Assembly: GCF_000429305.1 (NCBI RefSeq)
Contig: NZ_AUBP01000024.1
Coordinates: 62,001 to 126,000, forward strand
Direction: 5' to 3'
From: Desulfovibrio inopinatus DSM 10711
GTDB lineage: Bacteria; Desulfobacterota; Desulfovibrionia; Desulfovibrionales; Desulfovibrionaceae
Length of the DNA: 64,000 nt
A model generated the notes under the pieces. The model had not been told where the DNA came from and made no database searches. It saw only the letters and a program-made list of their open reading frames with translations. Below are positions 21,793 through 30,365 of the stretch, piece by piece. Both the position numbers and the translations under genes were made by a program. Every line of letters begins with the position of its first letter. Positions within the stretch are counted from its first letter, which is position 1.

Positions 21793-23580
21793 TTATCCAA
21801 ATACTTTAATATCGGCTGCGAAAACGCCAAGAATTTTTTGGTCTACGACGATAGGCGTCGCAATGGTTAGACAATATTCTCCCGATGCCTGGGATTCGTA
21901 AATCGGGGAAATGTAGGTGTCTTCATTCTCCATGACACCGCGGAACCAGGGGCGTGTCGTCCAATTTGATCCGAGAACAGACTTGGCAGGAGCTGATGAA
22001 GCATGAGCAGTTCCGATATTTTCCGTGAATTGTATGCCTTTAGCATCCGTCGCATAGAGCAATTCCATGAAATGGTGTTCGGACAAGGCGTGCCGCATCA
22101 ATCGTTCTACGGGTTGGCGTTGCATGGAGATCGTATCGGGATGCAGAGCCAGCTCTTCGACGGCATCTTGTGCTGTGCCCTGACCAATGAGTTTGAAGAC
22201 GCCATTGAGTTTGATCAATTCTTCGATTTCATGGCCGAGTTGATCGATTGTTTGGGTAGAGCGCAACATACCTTCTGCCGTCTCTGAAGAAACCTCGCTG
22301 ATACGATCAATGGCATTTTTAATGCGTTCACTGGCTGTGACCTGTTCGTCCGAGGCCTGGGCAATGGCAAGAACTCGATCGGATGCATTATCGGACAGGC
22401 TGACGATTTCCGTCAGTGCTTCCCGGGATTCTCCGGCCAGGTCGGTGGCTTCTGCAACGGCATTGGCTGCTTCGTCCATGTTTTTTATATTATCGAACGC
22501 ACCTTGCTGAATTCCTTGAATGGCACGGCCGACTTCGTGAGTGGCGGACATGGTCTTTTCGGCGAGTTTCCGGACTTCATCGGCAACCACGGCAAAGCCT
22601 CGTCCGGCATCACCAGCTCGAGCGGCTTCAATGGCTGCATTCAGGGCGAGTAGGTTTGTTTGGTCCGCAATATCCGAAATCACGGTCATGACTTGACCGA
22701 TGGACTCGGCCTGCTTGCCCAGTTCGGACATATTTACCTTAAGTGATTCCGTGAGCGAACGGACTTGATTGATGGAATCGACGGAGCGCAGGACGACGCT
22801 GGAACCATTCTCCGCCTTGTCTTTGGCATCTTTCGCTGCCTGAGCTGCGTCGGTTGCTAATTGCGCAACATTGAAAATCGAGGACAGCATGGAGTCGACC
22901 GAGTCGGCCGTTTCGCCGATGACTTCGGATTGGATCTCTGCTCCCTGGCTGACACCTTGCGCTTCGGTTTTGAGTTCTCTTGTGGCGTTTTTAATCGATG
23001 AAGCCACGTTTTCCAGAGTTTCGCCTGCCGCCAGCATGCCTTCGCGACGTACTTCGTCTTTCCGCTGTGTCTTGTCCGCCATGGCTGCGGCTTCGCGGGC
23101 TTGATTGGAATTACGCTCGGCTTCGTTCGCTTTGCGTTCGGCTTCATTCAGCGCCTGTTTCATGCCGTCCAACATTGTCTCCAAGGCTGTTTTCAGCATG
23201 GCCAACCGTCCGATGAAGTGACCGGTAACGCGGCTTTCCAGGTTTCCTTCAGCAACGTCCGTAGCAAAAGCTGTCAATTGTTCCAGCGGTTTCAGTAAAT
23301 TGGAACGGATCAGGAGCCCAAGTCCGACGGCAGCAATACCAACGATGGCGAGACTCAACAAAATGGAATTGAAAACAATGGAGGAAGTTTCTTTTTCAAT
23401 TAACTGTGAGGCGGCCCGTGCCGCTTGGACTGCATCAGGATTTGTCGAAATAACGGCTTGGTGGACATCCTTCCCAAGGCTTCCTAATTCAATACTATAG
23501 AGTCCGTTGGCGGCCAACGTGACAAGGACCAGCGCGCTGAGCATTGTTGCGGCTAGACGAAAGTGTAAAGATTGTAGCAT
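21793..23580 (-). CDS. Methyl-accepting chemotaxis protein with C-terminal Cache-like domain
   Basis: 595 residues. TM1 about 7-29, a very short periplasmic loop of ~40 residues, TM2 about 69-91, HAMP about 92-145, then the signalling coiled coil with the conserved tip ([20 protein letters not shown], from about residue 304). After the signalling domain, about residues 455-593 form an extra domain with Cache/PDC features: [32 protein letters not shown] and [13 protein letters not shown]. By topology this domain is cytoplasmic, whereas Cache domains of most receptors are periplasmic and lie between the two helices. ATG with AAGGAG eight bases upstream. Convergent with aroB. Confidence 0.93.
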   Translation of the reverse strand: MLQSLHFRLAATMLSALVLVTLAANGLYSIELGSLGKDVHQAVISTNPDAVQAARAASQLIEKETSSIVFNSILLSLAIVGIAAVGLGLLIRSNLLKPLEQLTAFATDVAEGNLESRVTGHFIGRLAMLKTALETMLDGMKQALNEAERKANEAERNSNQAREAAAMADKTQRKDEVRREGMLAAGETLENVASSIKNATRELKTEAQGVSQGAEIQSEVIGETADSVDSMLSSIFNVAQLATDAAQAAKDAKDKAENGSSVVLRSVDSINQVRSLTESLKVNMSELGKQAESIGQVMTVISDIADQTNLLALNAAIEAARAGDAGRGFAVVADEVRKLAEKTMSATHEVGRAIQGIQQGAFDNIKNMDEAANAVAEATDLAGESREALTEIVSLSDNASDRVLAIAQASDEQVTASERIKNAIDRISEVSSETAEGMLRSTQTIDQLGHEIEELIKLNGVFKLIGQGTAQDAVEELALHPDTISMQRQPVERLMRHALSEHHFMELLYATDAKGIQFTENIGTAHASSAPAKSVLGSNWTTRPWFRGVMENEDTYISPIYESQASGEYCLTIATPIVVDQKILGVFAADIKVFG

Positions 23581-23856
23581 GAAATACTCCTTCGAGACGT
23601 CAATACGTTGCGCATGGTCTCAATGTGTAACGGGAGCCATAAAATGATCGGTTCTGTGGAAGCTGTCAAGGACTTGTGTTACAATTTTGTAGTTCGATGG
23701 ATTGGTCAGGAGTATTCGGCGAAATGACAGCCGGTATATGTCAAAACGCCATATAATAAGTCGATAAAAATTCTGTTACATCGACAGTCATGGGAGGGAA
23801 TGAATTATTGATTTACTGTTTTCGTCAAGAATGAGGAATATGATCGCACTTTGAGC

Positions 23857-25695
23857 CTATTCTCCGAGAATTGAAGCCATAATGGATAAGAAGCGTTGCC
23901 AATATGCGGTATAGGTTGTTCCTTCGGCTAGAAATGGCGTCATGATGCAAGCACGTAAGACGAAAACTGTTCCAACGCGTTGCCATTCTTTTCCGCCAAT
24001 GCCGAGACGTTCCAGAAAAGGCAGCGTCGAGTCGCCGTATTCATGGTGGTCGAGGCTTGTTTTCGAAGTGATAAAATCGGTTTTATATATTGGTCCGGCC
24101 ACATAGGAACAACGATCGTACACTCGTCTGTTGATAGCATTCATGGTGTCCAGGTTTGCATTCCCCTCACGGTTGAATGCAAAGGCGACAATATTGAAAT
24201 CTGGCCGGGTTAGCGCTGTAGCAATATACGTATGGCCATCCATGGCATGGACCGGTGGCATGGTAGAGAGGTTGTGGTAAAACGTGGCGGCTGCTTCAAG
24301 GCTGCGGGCTACAATGCGACCATGTCCGGAAACGTTCAATGGAACGGCTTTGTGCGCCGCCCAAACTGCTGCGGCTGCAGCACCGGCTTTTGATCCTTCA
24401 AGAATGAAATTTCCAAGTTGATTGTCTTCATCTCCTGATGCGGTGTAAGGCGCATGATAGCCGACACAATCGAGAATGCGTTTATCTTTGTGGACAATGG
24501 CACCAGCCGCATAGGGAACATACCCCATTTTATGGGAATCGATCGTAACGGCATCGGCTTCGGGCATGGCTTCGTAGGCGCGGTGCACTTCATTATCCGG
24601 CCATTCATCATACAGTCGAATGTCCATCTCTGTTTCATTCATGGCACAAACCGCCTCATGCGTCATGAAGGTATTGTTTTTGTCGAGGAAAAATGTGCGT
24701 CCATATCCACCGTATGCCGCGTCGATATGGAGAAAAAAGCCAAGACCTTTGGCCTCGTATGCTTTTTTAAGTGCAGCAATATGATGGATTTCATCAATGG
24801 CGCCTTCTTCGGTGGTTCCGACAACGGCAACAACGGCCAAAACAGGAATATCACGATGCAAACACTCTTCAAGCTGGGCGGCTAATGCATTGACATCCAT
24901 GCGAAAGTCGGATCGTACCGGTATATGAACCAGTGCATCCGATCCCATGCCGAGAATATCCATTGCCTTTTCCCAACAATAGTGCCGGGTTTGCGGTACG
25001 AAAACGCGAGTGGGCCCTAATTGGGTTATGCCCTTGGCACGTATACTTCGCTGTAATGCATCATGGAGTTTTCCCGCTTCGCGTAAAGCTGAAACGAGAT
25101 CAAGAATGGCTGTCATGCTCGCGTGGCGTAGCATGTGATTGGACCAGTCGGTCACGAGATCGGGGGCGACTTCGCGCGCGGCCAGTGGAAGCGACTTGGC
25201 ATTTCGGGCACTCCAGAGCGCTTCAATATTCGCAACCGTACCGCCGGAGGTGATGTGTCCCCAAGCGGAGTTTGCCGAGTAGCCGATCATAGCGGCAAGT
25301 TGTCGACCGACTTCGAGTTCGAGATCGGTCGTGGCCGGAGAGCCTTCGAAGGCACAGTTATTCGGGTTATAGAGGATGGTCGCCATGGAACCGAGGACCG
25401 CGGGAATCAGAAGGTCACTGTTCATGTGTCCGAGATAGCGTGGTGAAAACCATGGCATGGACTTCGCTTTCAGGCGTGAGGACAGTTCCAAAAGTACTTC
25501 TTCGGTCCTGTCTTGAGACTGCATGAAAAATTCGGTGCGTTTTTTGGGCAGCGTGACGAACGGCGCGTCATCGGGGTGAAAGTTACGACGCCAATGGATA
25601 TGTTCATCCATGAGAAAATCGAGCAATCGTTTGAAAAAATCATGATTTTCTGATTTTGGGCCTAAAAACAGCGCGTTGACGTCGAGATTGTCCAT
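23857..25695 (-). CDS. PLP-dependent decarboxylase, tyrosine-decarboxylase-like
   Basis: 612 residues of the group II (AADC-like) decarboxylases. The whole chain closely follows the layout of bacterial tyrosine decarboxylases such as the ~620-residue enterococcal enzyme: LDVNALFLGPKSEN at the N terminus, GHMNSDLLIPAVL, GWGH-like AWGHITSGGTVANIEALWSA, VPQTRHYCWEKAMDILG, HIDAAYGGYGR, and SHKMGYVPYAAGAI with the PLP lysine at residue 389. Expected reaction: aromatic L-amino acid (tyrosine by family) to the amine plus CO2. No amine/amino-acid antiporter is beside it, unlike typical acid-resistance loci, so its role is uncertain. Only a weak ribosome site precedes the ATG. Confidence 0.9.
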   Translation of the reverse strand: MDNLDVNALFLGPKSENHDFFKRLLDFLMDEHIHWRRNFHPDDAPFVTLPKKRTEFFMQSQDRTEEVLLELSSRLKAKSMPWFSPRYLGHMNSDLLIPAVLGSMATILYNPNNCAFEGSPATTDLELEVGRQLAAMIGYSANSAWGHITSGGTVANIEALWSARNAKSLPLAAREVAPDLVTDWSNHMLRHASMTAILDLVSALREAGKLHDALQRSIRAKGITQLGPTRVFVPQTRHYCWEKAMDILGMGSDALVHIPVRSDFRMDVNALAAQLEECLHRDIPVLAVVAVVGTTEEGAIDEIHHIAALKKAYEAKGLGFFLHIDAAYGGYGRTFFLDKNNTFMTHEAVCAMNETEMDIRLYDEWPDNEVHRAYEAMPEADAVTIDSHKMGYVPYAAGAIVHKDKRILDCVGYHAPYTASGDEDNQLGNFILEGSKAGAAAAAVWAAHKAVPLNVSGHGRIVARSLEAAATFYHNLSTMPPVHAMDGHTYIATALTRPDFNIVAFAFNREGNANLDTMNAINRRVYDRCSYVAGPIYKTDFITSKTSLDHHEYGDSTLPFLERLGIGGKEWQRVGTVFVLRACIMTPFLAEGTTYTAYWQRFLSIMASILGE

Positions 25696-25902
25696 GGCCC
25701 TGATACTACGGATGTCAGTGCATCAGGTCAAAAGGAATCAGAGACGATTTCTCTCACGGAATCGATAGAGTGTGTCTGTAAGAATAATTTAAATGAAGCC
25801 AATAAGATATTGTGAGTGTGTTGTTCTTGAGTTCAAAGAATGTTATTCAGATATTATTTCTGTGCCGGTCCTTACCAACGGTATAATACCAAGGAGATGG
25901 AT

Positions 25903-26364
25903 ATGGACGTGAAAACGATTCTTTGGCCGACAGACTTGTCTTCGGTTTCTCTGCAGGCTGCACCGCATGTGTTGTCATTGTCTCAAAAGTATGGGGCCAA
26001 TGTTGTTGTGCTCTATGTTGCTATTGATTTGTGCAATTATTTTCCTGCCTATGGGAATTACCCCAGCCGCAATATTGTACAGGAATTTCAGAGTTGGGAA
26101 GTGGAGCAAGCGAAGACCAAACTGGAGGGTTTGTGTGAACGTGAACTCAAGGCATGTCCCAATGTGAGAATTCGTCTTCTTCAAGGAGATCCTGTGGAAG
26201 AAATTTTGGCGAGTGTTAAAAAGGAAAATGCGCAGATGATTGTTTTGACTACGCGTGGGCATGGGCAAGACAAAAAGGGCATGACCAAAGAACTTGGGAG
26301 TACGGCCGAGATGATTGTAAAAAATGCTTTCGTACCTGTCGTAACGGTGAGTCCAGAGGCCTAA
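25903..26364 (+). CDS. Universal stress protein (UspA family)
   Basis: 153 residues from the second of two close ATGs, which has AAGGAG six bases upstream. A single Usp domain: VKTILWPTDLS at the N terminus, VVVLYVAID, a central region with LLQGDPVEEIL, and MIVLTTRGHG...LGSTAEMIV, which approximates the glycine-rich ATP-binding loop of the ATP-binding Usp subgroup, with one spacing change. PVVTVSPEA ends the fold. These are soluble nucleotide-binding proteins induced by growth arrest. Transcribed divergently from the decarboxylase. Confidence 0.9.
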   Translation: MDVKTILWPTDLSSVSLQAAPHVLSLSQKYGANVVVLYVAIDLCNYFPAYGNYPSRNIVQEFQSWEVEQAKTKLEGLCERELKACPNVRIRLLQGDPVEEILASVKKENAQMIVLTTRGHGQDKKGMTKELGSTAEMIVKNAFVPVVTVSPEA

Positions 26365-26377
26365 AGAGGAGTGGGTA

Positions 26378-26401
26378 CGGCCGGACAACTCCGTCCGGCC
26401 G
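26378..26401. terminator. Bidirectional terminator between the usp and nitroreductase genes
   Basis: CGGCCGGAC (26378-26386) pairs with GTCCGGCCG (26393-26401), a 9-bp stem with a 6-base loop, between two convergent genes. TTATAATTTT follows on the plus strand. Confidence 0.85.
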
Positions 26402-26446
26402 TTATAATTTTCGGTTGAGAGACGCTCTCGTCGGATACTGAGAGTA

Positions 26447-27061
26447 TTAGGCTATGACGATATCGTCCATGGATTTGCGTTTTTTGGGAAAAATTTCTTT
26501 TTCATCCGGGTGACCAACTGCCAGCAGGTTGACAATGCGCATGCCGGCAGGCAGTCCGAAACGCGCTTTGATGTTGGCTTCATCGAACATGCCGATCCAA
26601 CATGTCCCAAGTCCCATTTCTGTTGCGCGCAGCATCATAAACGAGACCGCGAGACCGACATTCATGGCGCAGGCGCCGAATTTGGCTTGTTCTTCGGCTG
26701 TGGCTTCACGCTTCACATAGGCATCGATACCATCCATGGTTTCCCCTTGAATGATATCGTTCTCACGATAGAAAAAAGCGGCAGACTGGGAATCCTTCAC
26801 ATACGTGTCAAGATCGGCACAACAAATAATAATGGCAGCAGATCCCGATAACCAACCTTGTTTCCGAGTCGCTTCGCTGGTGCCGAACCACGCCAGATCG
26901 GCCGGATCGGTAACGACTTTGAAACGCCAGGGTTGAGAATTCAGGCTGGACGGGGCATTGCGTCCAGCTTCCAGCAGTTCTTTCAGTTCGGTGTCTGTTA
27001 ATGGTGCTGTGCTGAAAGCCCGAACGCTATGGCGTGCGGCAATGGCGTCTTTGACGTTCAT
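26447..27061 (-). CDS. Nitroreductase-family FMN oxidoreductase
   Basis: 204 residues from the ATG at 27061, which has AAAGGACAG upstream; the frame extends further 5' but those residues do not resemble the family. Hallmarks: AIAARHSVRAFS, the FMN-contacting NAPSSLNSQPWRF, GACAMNVGLAVSFMMLRATE and MGLGTCWIGMF, then VGHPDEKEIFPKKRK. Members use NAD(P)H to reduce flavins, quinones or nitro compounds; the physiological substrate is not predictable. Last recognisable chromosomal gene before the prophage. Confidence 0.92.
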   Translation of the reverse strand: MNVKDAIAARHSVRAFSTAPLTDTELKELLEAGRNAPSSLNSQPWRFKVVTDPADLAWFGTSEATRKQGWLSGSAAIIICCADLDTYVKDSQSAAFFYRENDIIQGETMDGIDAYVKREATAEEQAKFGACAMNVGLAVSFMMLRATEMGLGTCWIGMFDEANIKARFGLPAGMRIVNLLAVGHPDEKEIFPKKRKSMDDIVIA

Positions 27062-27524
27062 GATGTGCTGTCCTTTGGTTTGTGGGGGTTGGACTGGCAT
27101 TGAAAGCGCACGGAAAGACATCGGGTACACGCAAACAACGCCGGAAATGCAATATCGTATCGGTGGATCGATTGAAAAAGTCAAGCATACTTCGCCATAG
27201 TACCCTCAAGGGAACTCCACTTTGCTGGATAGTGTTACACATCATCAAGTGATCGGGATACGTTCACGAAAAAATTGTACGATGACCATGGTAATACGCG
27301 TTTAATATGTGTTCATATATCCCAAAAGACAATTGAGTTATGAGTCTTAAATGATAATTTTCAAACAATATTGCGATGAATGTTCACTCAGTAGATGACG
27401 TTTTCGAGGAGTGATGAACGGTCTTAATCCACCGTCGCCCCCGCGTGGGGCGTTAGCTCGTTCGCTAGTAACTCTATTTCGCCTGTCATGTCAGCTAATT
27501 GCCGCTGTCTTCAGGGGATGATAG
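27062..27524. other. Chromosome/prophage junction region
   Basis: About 460 bases without a gene, between the nitroreductase start and the integrase stop; the left attachment site should lie here. It contains CGCCCC/GGGGCG (27436-27441 and 27447-27452) and the neighbouring imperfect repeat TTAGCTCGTTCGCTAGTAA. I see no tRNA cloverleaf, and the exact att core cannot be set because the right end of the prophage is outside the window. Confidence 0.5.
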
Positions 27525-27534
27525 CTATCCCCTG
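27512..27534 (-). terminator. Hairpin at the integrase stop codon
   Basis: CAGGGGAT (27512-27519) pairs with ATCCCCTG (27527-27534) with a 7-base loop. It overlaps the integrase stop (27525-27527). No T-run follows on the minus strand, so termination is plausible but not certain. Confidence 0.5.
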
Positions 27535-28571
27535 TGGGATTTTATGTGGGACTTCATTTCGAAGACGGATTTTTGACGACCCTTTGACGTCGAGAAAGCG
27601 GCCTCGATTTCGTTTTTCACGACGCCCAAAGACCTGATGTACCGCGTTGTTGTGAGTGCGTTCTTGTGGCGTAAAACTCCCTGAATTACGGGCAACGATA
27701 CTCCTGCCTTCGCCATGATAGACGCGGACAGGTGCCGGATCGCATGGAAACCAAAAGGCTTCACATTCGCCTTCCGGCAAAGAGTTCCCATCATGGGCGC
27801 TCTTGTCGTGTACGGCTGTCCGTTTTTCTGTGTGAACAGGTAGATTCCGGCCTTCTCCATATGGCCAAACACTTCGGCCAGCGGTTCAACCATGGGGATA
27901 TGGTCGTATTCCATTGACCCTCCTTGGCGCTTTCGCGTCCCGAGTCGAACTGTTCTAGCATCGATGTCGATGTCCGACCATGTAAGTCGAAAAACCTCGC
28001 CGCGTCTTGCTGCTGTGTAAAGAATCGTCAGGAGCATATCCCGTTGATCCTTCTTGGAGACGCCAACAACTTTCCAGAAATCGGTCTCGCTCGGAACATA
28101 TCGTCTTTGCTCGTCATGGCCGAAGCGATCCGTCGCGGCGAAAGGGTTGTCTTTCGGAAAACCAAGGTATTTAACTCCCCACGACCATGCTGCCGCGAGT
28201 TCCTTCCTCAACTCGTTGGCTGCGCCACCACTGATTGCTCTTGCCTTTTTTGTTAATACTTCCATTGCGATTGCCGGAGTCATATCCTCCGCATTCATTT
28301 TTTCGCCAGTGTGGGATATGAGAAGTTTCGCAGCCCTGATTTTCCGCTTGTAGGTAGTCTGTGCGTACCCGGTTGCTTGTACTGCATCCAAGTACCTGTT
28401 AAACCATTCCAAGACCGTGACGATCTGGATTTTCGGGGCGTTCCAATCCTCGACCTTTTGGGACGCCTCCCATTTTTTTGCCTTCTCTTTGGTTTCGAAT
28501 GTTTTTGTTTTTCGCATCCCATCGATGACTTTTTCCGCTCTCCACTTTCCGCTTTGCATCCTGTAAGGCAT
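27525..28571 (-). CDS. int: Phage integrase, tyrosine recombinase
   Basis: 348 residues from the ATG at 28571, which has GGAGAAGG upstream. The N-terminal part holds an Arm-type region (MPYRMQSGKWRAEKVIDGMR) and a SAM-like core-binding domain. The catalytic domain shows the arginine in ILYTAARRGEVFRLTW, the HxxR motif in FHAIRHLSASI, the histidine in VLRHKNALTTTRY and the nucleophile tyrosine in the same segment. It integrates and excises the prophage. Last gene of the leftward operon, at the junction with the chromosome; it overlaps the excisionase-like gene by 173 bases in another frame. Confidence 0.93.
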   Translation of the reverse strand: MPYRMQSGKWRAEKVIDGMRKTKTFETKEKAKKWEASQKVEDWNAPKIQIVTVLEWFNRYLDAVQATGYAQTTYKRKIRAAKLLISHTGEKMNAEDMTPAIAMEVLTKKARAISGGAANELRKELAAAWSWGVKYLGFPKDNPFAATDRFGHDEQRRYVPSETDFWKVVGVSKKDQRDMLLTILYTAARRGEVFRLTWSDIDIDARTVRLGTRKRQGGSMEYDHIPMVEPLAEVFGHMEKAGIYLFTQKNGQPYTTRAPMMGTLCRKANVKPFGFHAIRHLSASIMAKAGVSLPVIQGVLRHKNALTTTRYIRSLGVVKNEIEAAFSTSKGRQKSVFEMKSHIKSHRG

Positions 28572-28770
28572 AAGCCTTCTCCGTGTATTCTCTGAATTTT
28601 TCCTCAAAGAACACGACGGCTCCACGAGACCCGCCGAACTGGACGCCGCCAAGCGCGTGTTTATGCCGATACACCCATGACACATCACGCCGCAAGCGCT
28701 TTGCCACTTCTTGTGCGGTGAGCGTCTGCCCGAGGTCTTCGAGTATCGTTCGTTCCATTGTCGTCACCAT
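28399..28770 (-). CDS. Excisionase-like helix-turn-helix protein
   Basis: 123 residues. A MerR/Xis-type winged helix is visible: LTAQEVAKRLRRDVSWVYRH followed by a short wing and VVFFEEKFREYTEK. The remaining 70 residues are basic and read through the 5' part of the integrase gene in another frame. Position just upstream of int fits an excisionase that directs recombination toward excision. The first ~13 codons are nearly repeated at 30,324-30,365. The ribosome site is weak. Confidence 0.65.
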   Translation of the reverse strand: MVTTMERTILEDLGQTLTAQEVAKRLRRDVSWVYRHKHALGGVQFGGSRGAVVFFEEKFREYTEKAYALQDAKRKVESGKSHRWDAKNKNIRNQREGKKMGGVPKGRGLERPENPDRHGLGMV

Positions 28771-28800
28771 TTCTGCATCTTTTTTAGACTTGGCATTGGA

Positions 28801-29205
28801 TCACTTCTTTGAAAGTTCCGTCCACAGCTCGAAATGTTCTTCAAGTATGCGGCCGAATACGTCCCAAATTTGGGGTCTGATTTCCTTTTTCGAGGGGGCT
28901 TCTATTGGCTCGACCCAAACACCATCATGCTTCCACCCGCAATCAAGCGGCGATTTCTGGGAATCTGTGCAACATCCAACGCAATCGACGCGTATTTGAT
29001 CGAGTCGTTCAAAGGATGTCGGAGCCATTCTTTGCTTTTTGTCTTTTATAATAGCGTGTTGTTGTCGTTGTGCTCTGAGAATTCTCATGCACTTGGGGGA
29101 GCATGTTAGCTGTCCCCAGCTGTTGATTCTGAACTGTTTTCCGCAAACAGCACAGATGCGCTCTGTTTGTCTTATAACTATGGGAGTCCGAGTGATTGTA
29201 TCCAT
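28801..29205 (-). CDS. Hypothetical phage zinc-binding protein
   Basis: 134 residues, ATG with GGGAGGA seven bases upstream. The N-terminal third has CAVCGKQF...LTCSPKCMR, a CxxC...CxxxC treble-clef-like metal site followed by a basic stretch (LRAQRQQHAI). The middle has two more cysteines (VDCVGCC). No family recognised; the layout suggests a small nucleic-acid-binding protein. Four bases separate it from the upstream gene. Confidence 0.7.
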   Translation of the reverse strand: MDTITRTPIVIRQTERICAVCGKQFRINSWGQLTCSPKCMRILRAQRQQHAIIKDKKQRMAPTSFERLDQIRVDCVGCCTDSQKSPLDCGWKHDGVWVEPIEAPSKKEIRPQIWDVFGRILEEHFELWTELSKK

Positions 29206-29208
29206 GGT

Positions 29209-29544
29209 TCAATTCCTCCCCACCGGAGCCCAGAGGTGATAGATATTCCCCATGTCCACCATCTCTGACACTTTGGGGAAGACCTGGATGGCTTCGGTTT
29301 CTTCACCGAACCATTCATTTTTCCAACGCATGAGGTCTCGAAAGGATATTTTCACCATATTGCGGCGCGAAAACGAGACATGGAGCCATTCGACATTCCC
29401 GATTTCGGAAAGATCAAGAGACGCCAGGGCAAAGACATTGTTTTTGCGAGCGGCAGCCTGATGTCTCGGATTGGGGCTTTGTATCTGCGTCCAACCAGGA
29501 GCAATCATTGTGGCCGGTCGACTTGATATGATTCTGTGGAGCAT
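29209..29544 (-). CDS. Hypothetical phage protein (DUF7694-like)
   Basis: 111 residues from the ATG at 29544, preceded by AAGGAGAAAGC. The conserved core VEWLHVSFSRRNMVKISFRD...RWKNEWFGEE...QVFP...YHLWAPVGR matches a family of small phage/plasmid proteins seen in early regions and now grouped as DUF7694; this assignment is from memory of the motif. Function unknown. Part of the leftward operon. Confidence 0.7.
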   Translation of the reverse strand: MLHRIISSRPATMIAPGWTQIQSPNPRHQAAARKNNVFALASLDLSEIGNVEWLHVSFSRRNMVKISFRDLMRWKNEWFGEETEAIQVFPKVSEMVDMGNIYHLWAPVGRN

Positions 29545-29628
29545 GCTTTCTCCTTGTCTTTCCTCGGAGCTTCCCGACCACGTGCGACCGCTTATGCACA
29601 TGGTCGGGGCTTTCCTTTGCCGGCCGCG

Positions 29629-29730
29629 TCAGTCAGATTCGGAGACCTGGTTTTTCAACCTGGTCATGGCCTGTGGAGGCATACTCTGTTGAGCCTGTAT
29701 GGTTACGGTTCCGGCAATGGTGGTGTTCAT
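29629..29730 (-). CDS. Small protein, 33 residues
   Basis: ATG at 29730 with AAGGA about six bases upstream; its first codon overlaps the stop of the upstream gene as ATGA, a standard sign of translational coupling. The translation begins MNTTIAGTVTIQAQQSMPPQ and ends in SESD. No known family. Confidence 0.55.
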   Translation of the reverse strand: MNTTIAGTVTIQAQQSMPPQAMTRLKNQVSESD

Positions 29731-30122
29731 ACTGTGTCCTTATTGGTTCTGTGCAAAGCCTCTTCAATAGCCTGCTTTGAATACCAAGGCTCAGGATCAT
29801 GGGGAGATATTTTGTAAATGATAATGACGGCGCATCCATCTTTTATATGTTCTCCAGTCACTTTCCTCATTGCATAGGCAAAAAAACTGCGTCCAGATAA
29901 ACCGCGTAGAGGTGGACCTTCTGTTATGTGCAAAGAGTCACCTCTCATGATCCCAAATATTTCATTGATGACCAGGACATTCTTTGTGAGAGCCAAAGAA
30001 TATTCGTCTGAAGAAAGAGTGATCCTGTGCATCATTGACGGGAAAAGCCTATTTCCATACCCCAACGCTCTTGCTCTATCGGGATGCGGAGAGGTTTGTG
30101 GTGGAATATTAGGATTCCACAT
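29727..30122 (-). CDS. Hypothetical phage protein
   Basis: 131 residues from the ATG at 30122; an internal MMHRITLSSDEY (from about residue 30) is an alternative start. The core ITLSSDEYSLALTKNVLVIN...MRGDSL...GEHIKDGCAVIIIYKI is predicted to alternate strands, vaguely like the ASCH/DUF3850 RNA-binding-like fold, but the match is too weak to assign. Overlaps the upstream gene by 14 bases and is coupled to the downstream 33-residue gene. Confidence 0.6.
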   Translation of the reverse strand: MWNPNIPPQTSPHPDRARALGYGNRLFPSMMHRITLSSDEYSLALTKNVLVINEIFGIMRGDSLHITEGPPLRGLSGRSFFAYAMRKVTGEHIKDGCAVIIIYKISPHDPEPWYSKQAIEEALHRTNKDTV

Positions 30123-30288
30123 TGCTCGGCTCGTTGTCGTCGATTTTTACAATATTCCAGCCTTCAGGGAGTCTTTCCGGGGCGTGGCAGGTGTTGACGA
30201 TAATTTGTGTCCCCTGGTTGGCCGCGTCGACGCATTCAGGGCAAGCGGGCAGACCTGTTTTTTCGATGTGATTGTTCTTCTTTTGCAT
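30109..30288 (-). CDS. Small phage protein, 59 residues
   Basis: ATG at 30288 with GGAG eight bases upstream (a GTG at 30297 is in frame but has a worse site). Sequence includes LPACPECVDAANQGTQIIVN with one CxxC and ends acidic. No known family. It follows the 13-codon duplicated fragment and overlaps the next gene by 14 bases. Confidence 0.6.
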   Translation of the reverse strand: MQKKNNHIEKTGLPACPECVDAANQGTQIIVNTCHAPERLPEGWNIVKIDDNEPSNVES

Positions 30289-30323
30289 AGGATTCACTCC
30301 TCATCAGTAGATTTAAGCGGCCG

Positions 30324-30365
30324 TCAAAGGTCTTCGAGTGTTGTTCTTTCCATTGTGGTCACCAT
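30324..30365 (-). repeat. Truncated duplicate of the excisionase-like gene start
   Basis: On the minus strand this reads ATG GTG ACC ACA ATG GAA..., encoding MVTTMERTTLEDL and then TGA. The first codons of the excisionase-like gene (28770 leftward) encode MVTTMERTILEDL. The two DNA segments agree at about 34 of 39 positions, and similarity continues a few bases upstream (GATACAGGC against GATGCAGAA). The start codon overlaps the stop of the Xre/zinc-ribbon gene. It is either a 13-residue coupled peptide or a remnant of a recombination event. Confidence 0.7.

Noticed and set aside
25882-25887. TATAAT box directly before the universal stress gene
   Set aside because: It would place the transcription start within the ribosome-binding segment of a gene that clearly has one, and no acceptable -35 box lies at 16-18 bases.
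27436-27452. Hairpin GTCGCCCCCGCGTGGGGCG at the prophage junction resembling the first half of a type I-C CRISPR repeat
   Set aside because: Only one copy is present, the second half of a repeat (GTGGATTGAAAC-like) is missing, and there are no spaced copies or cas genes. It is better read as part of the junction region or a terminator-like stem.
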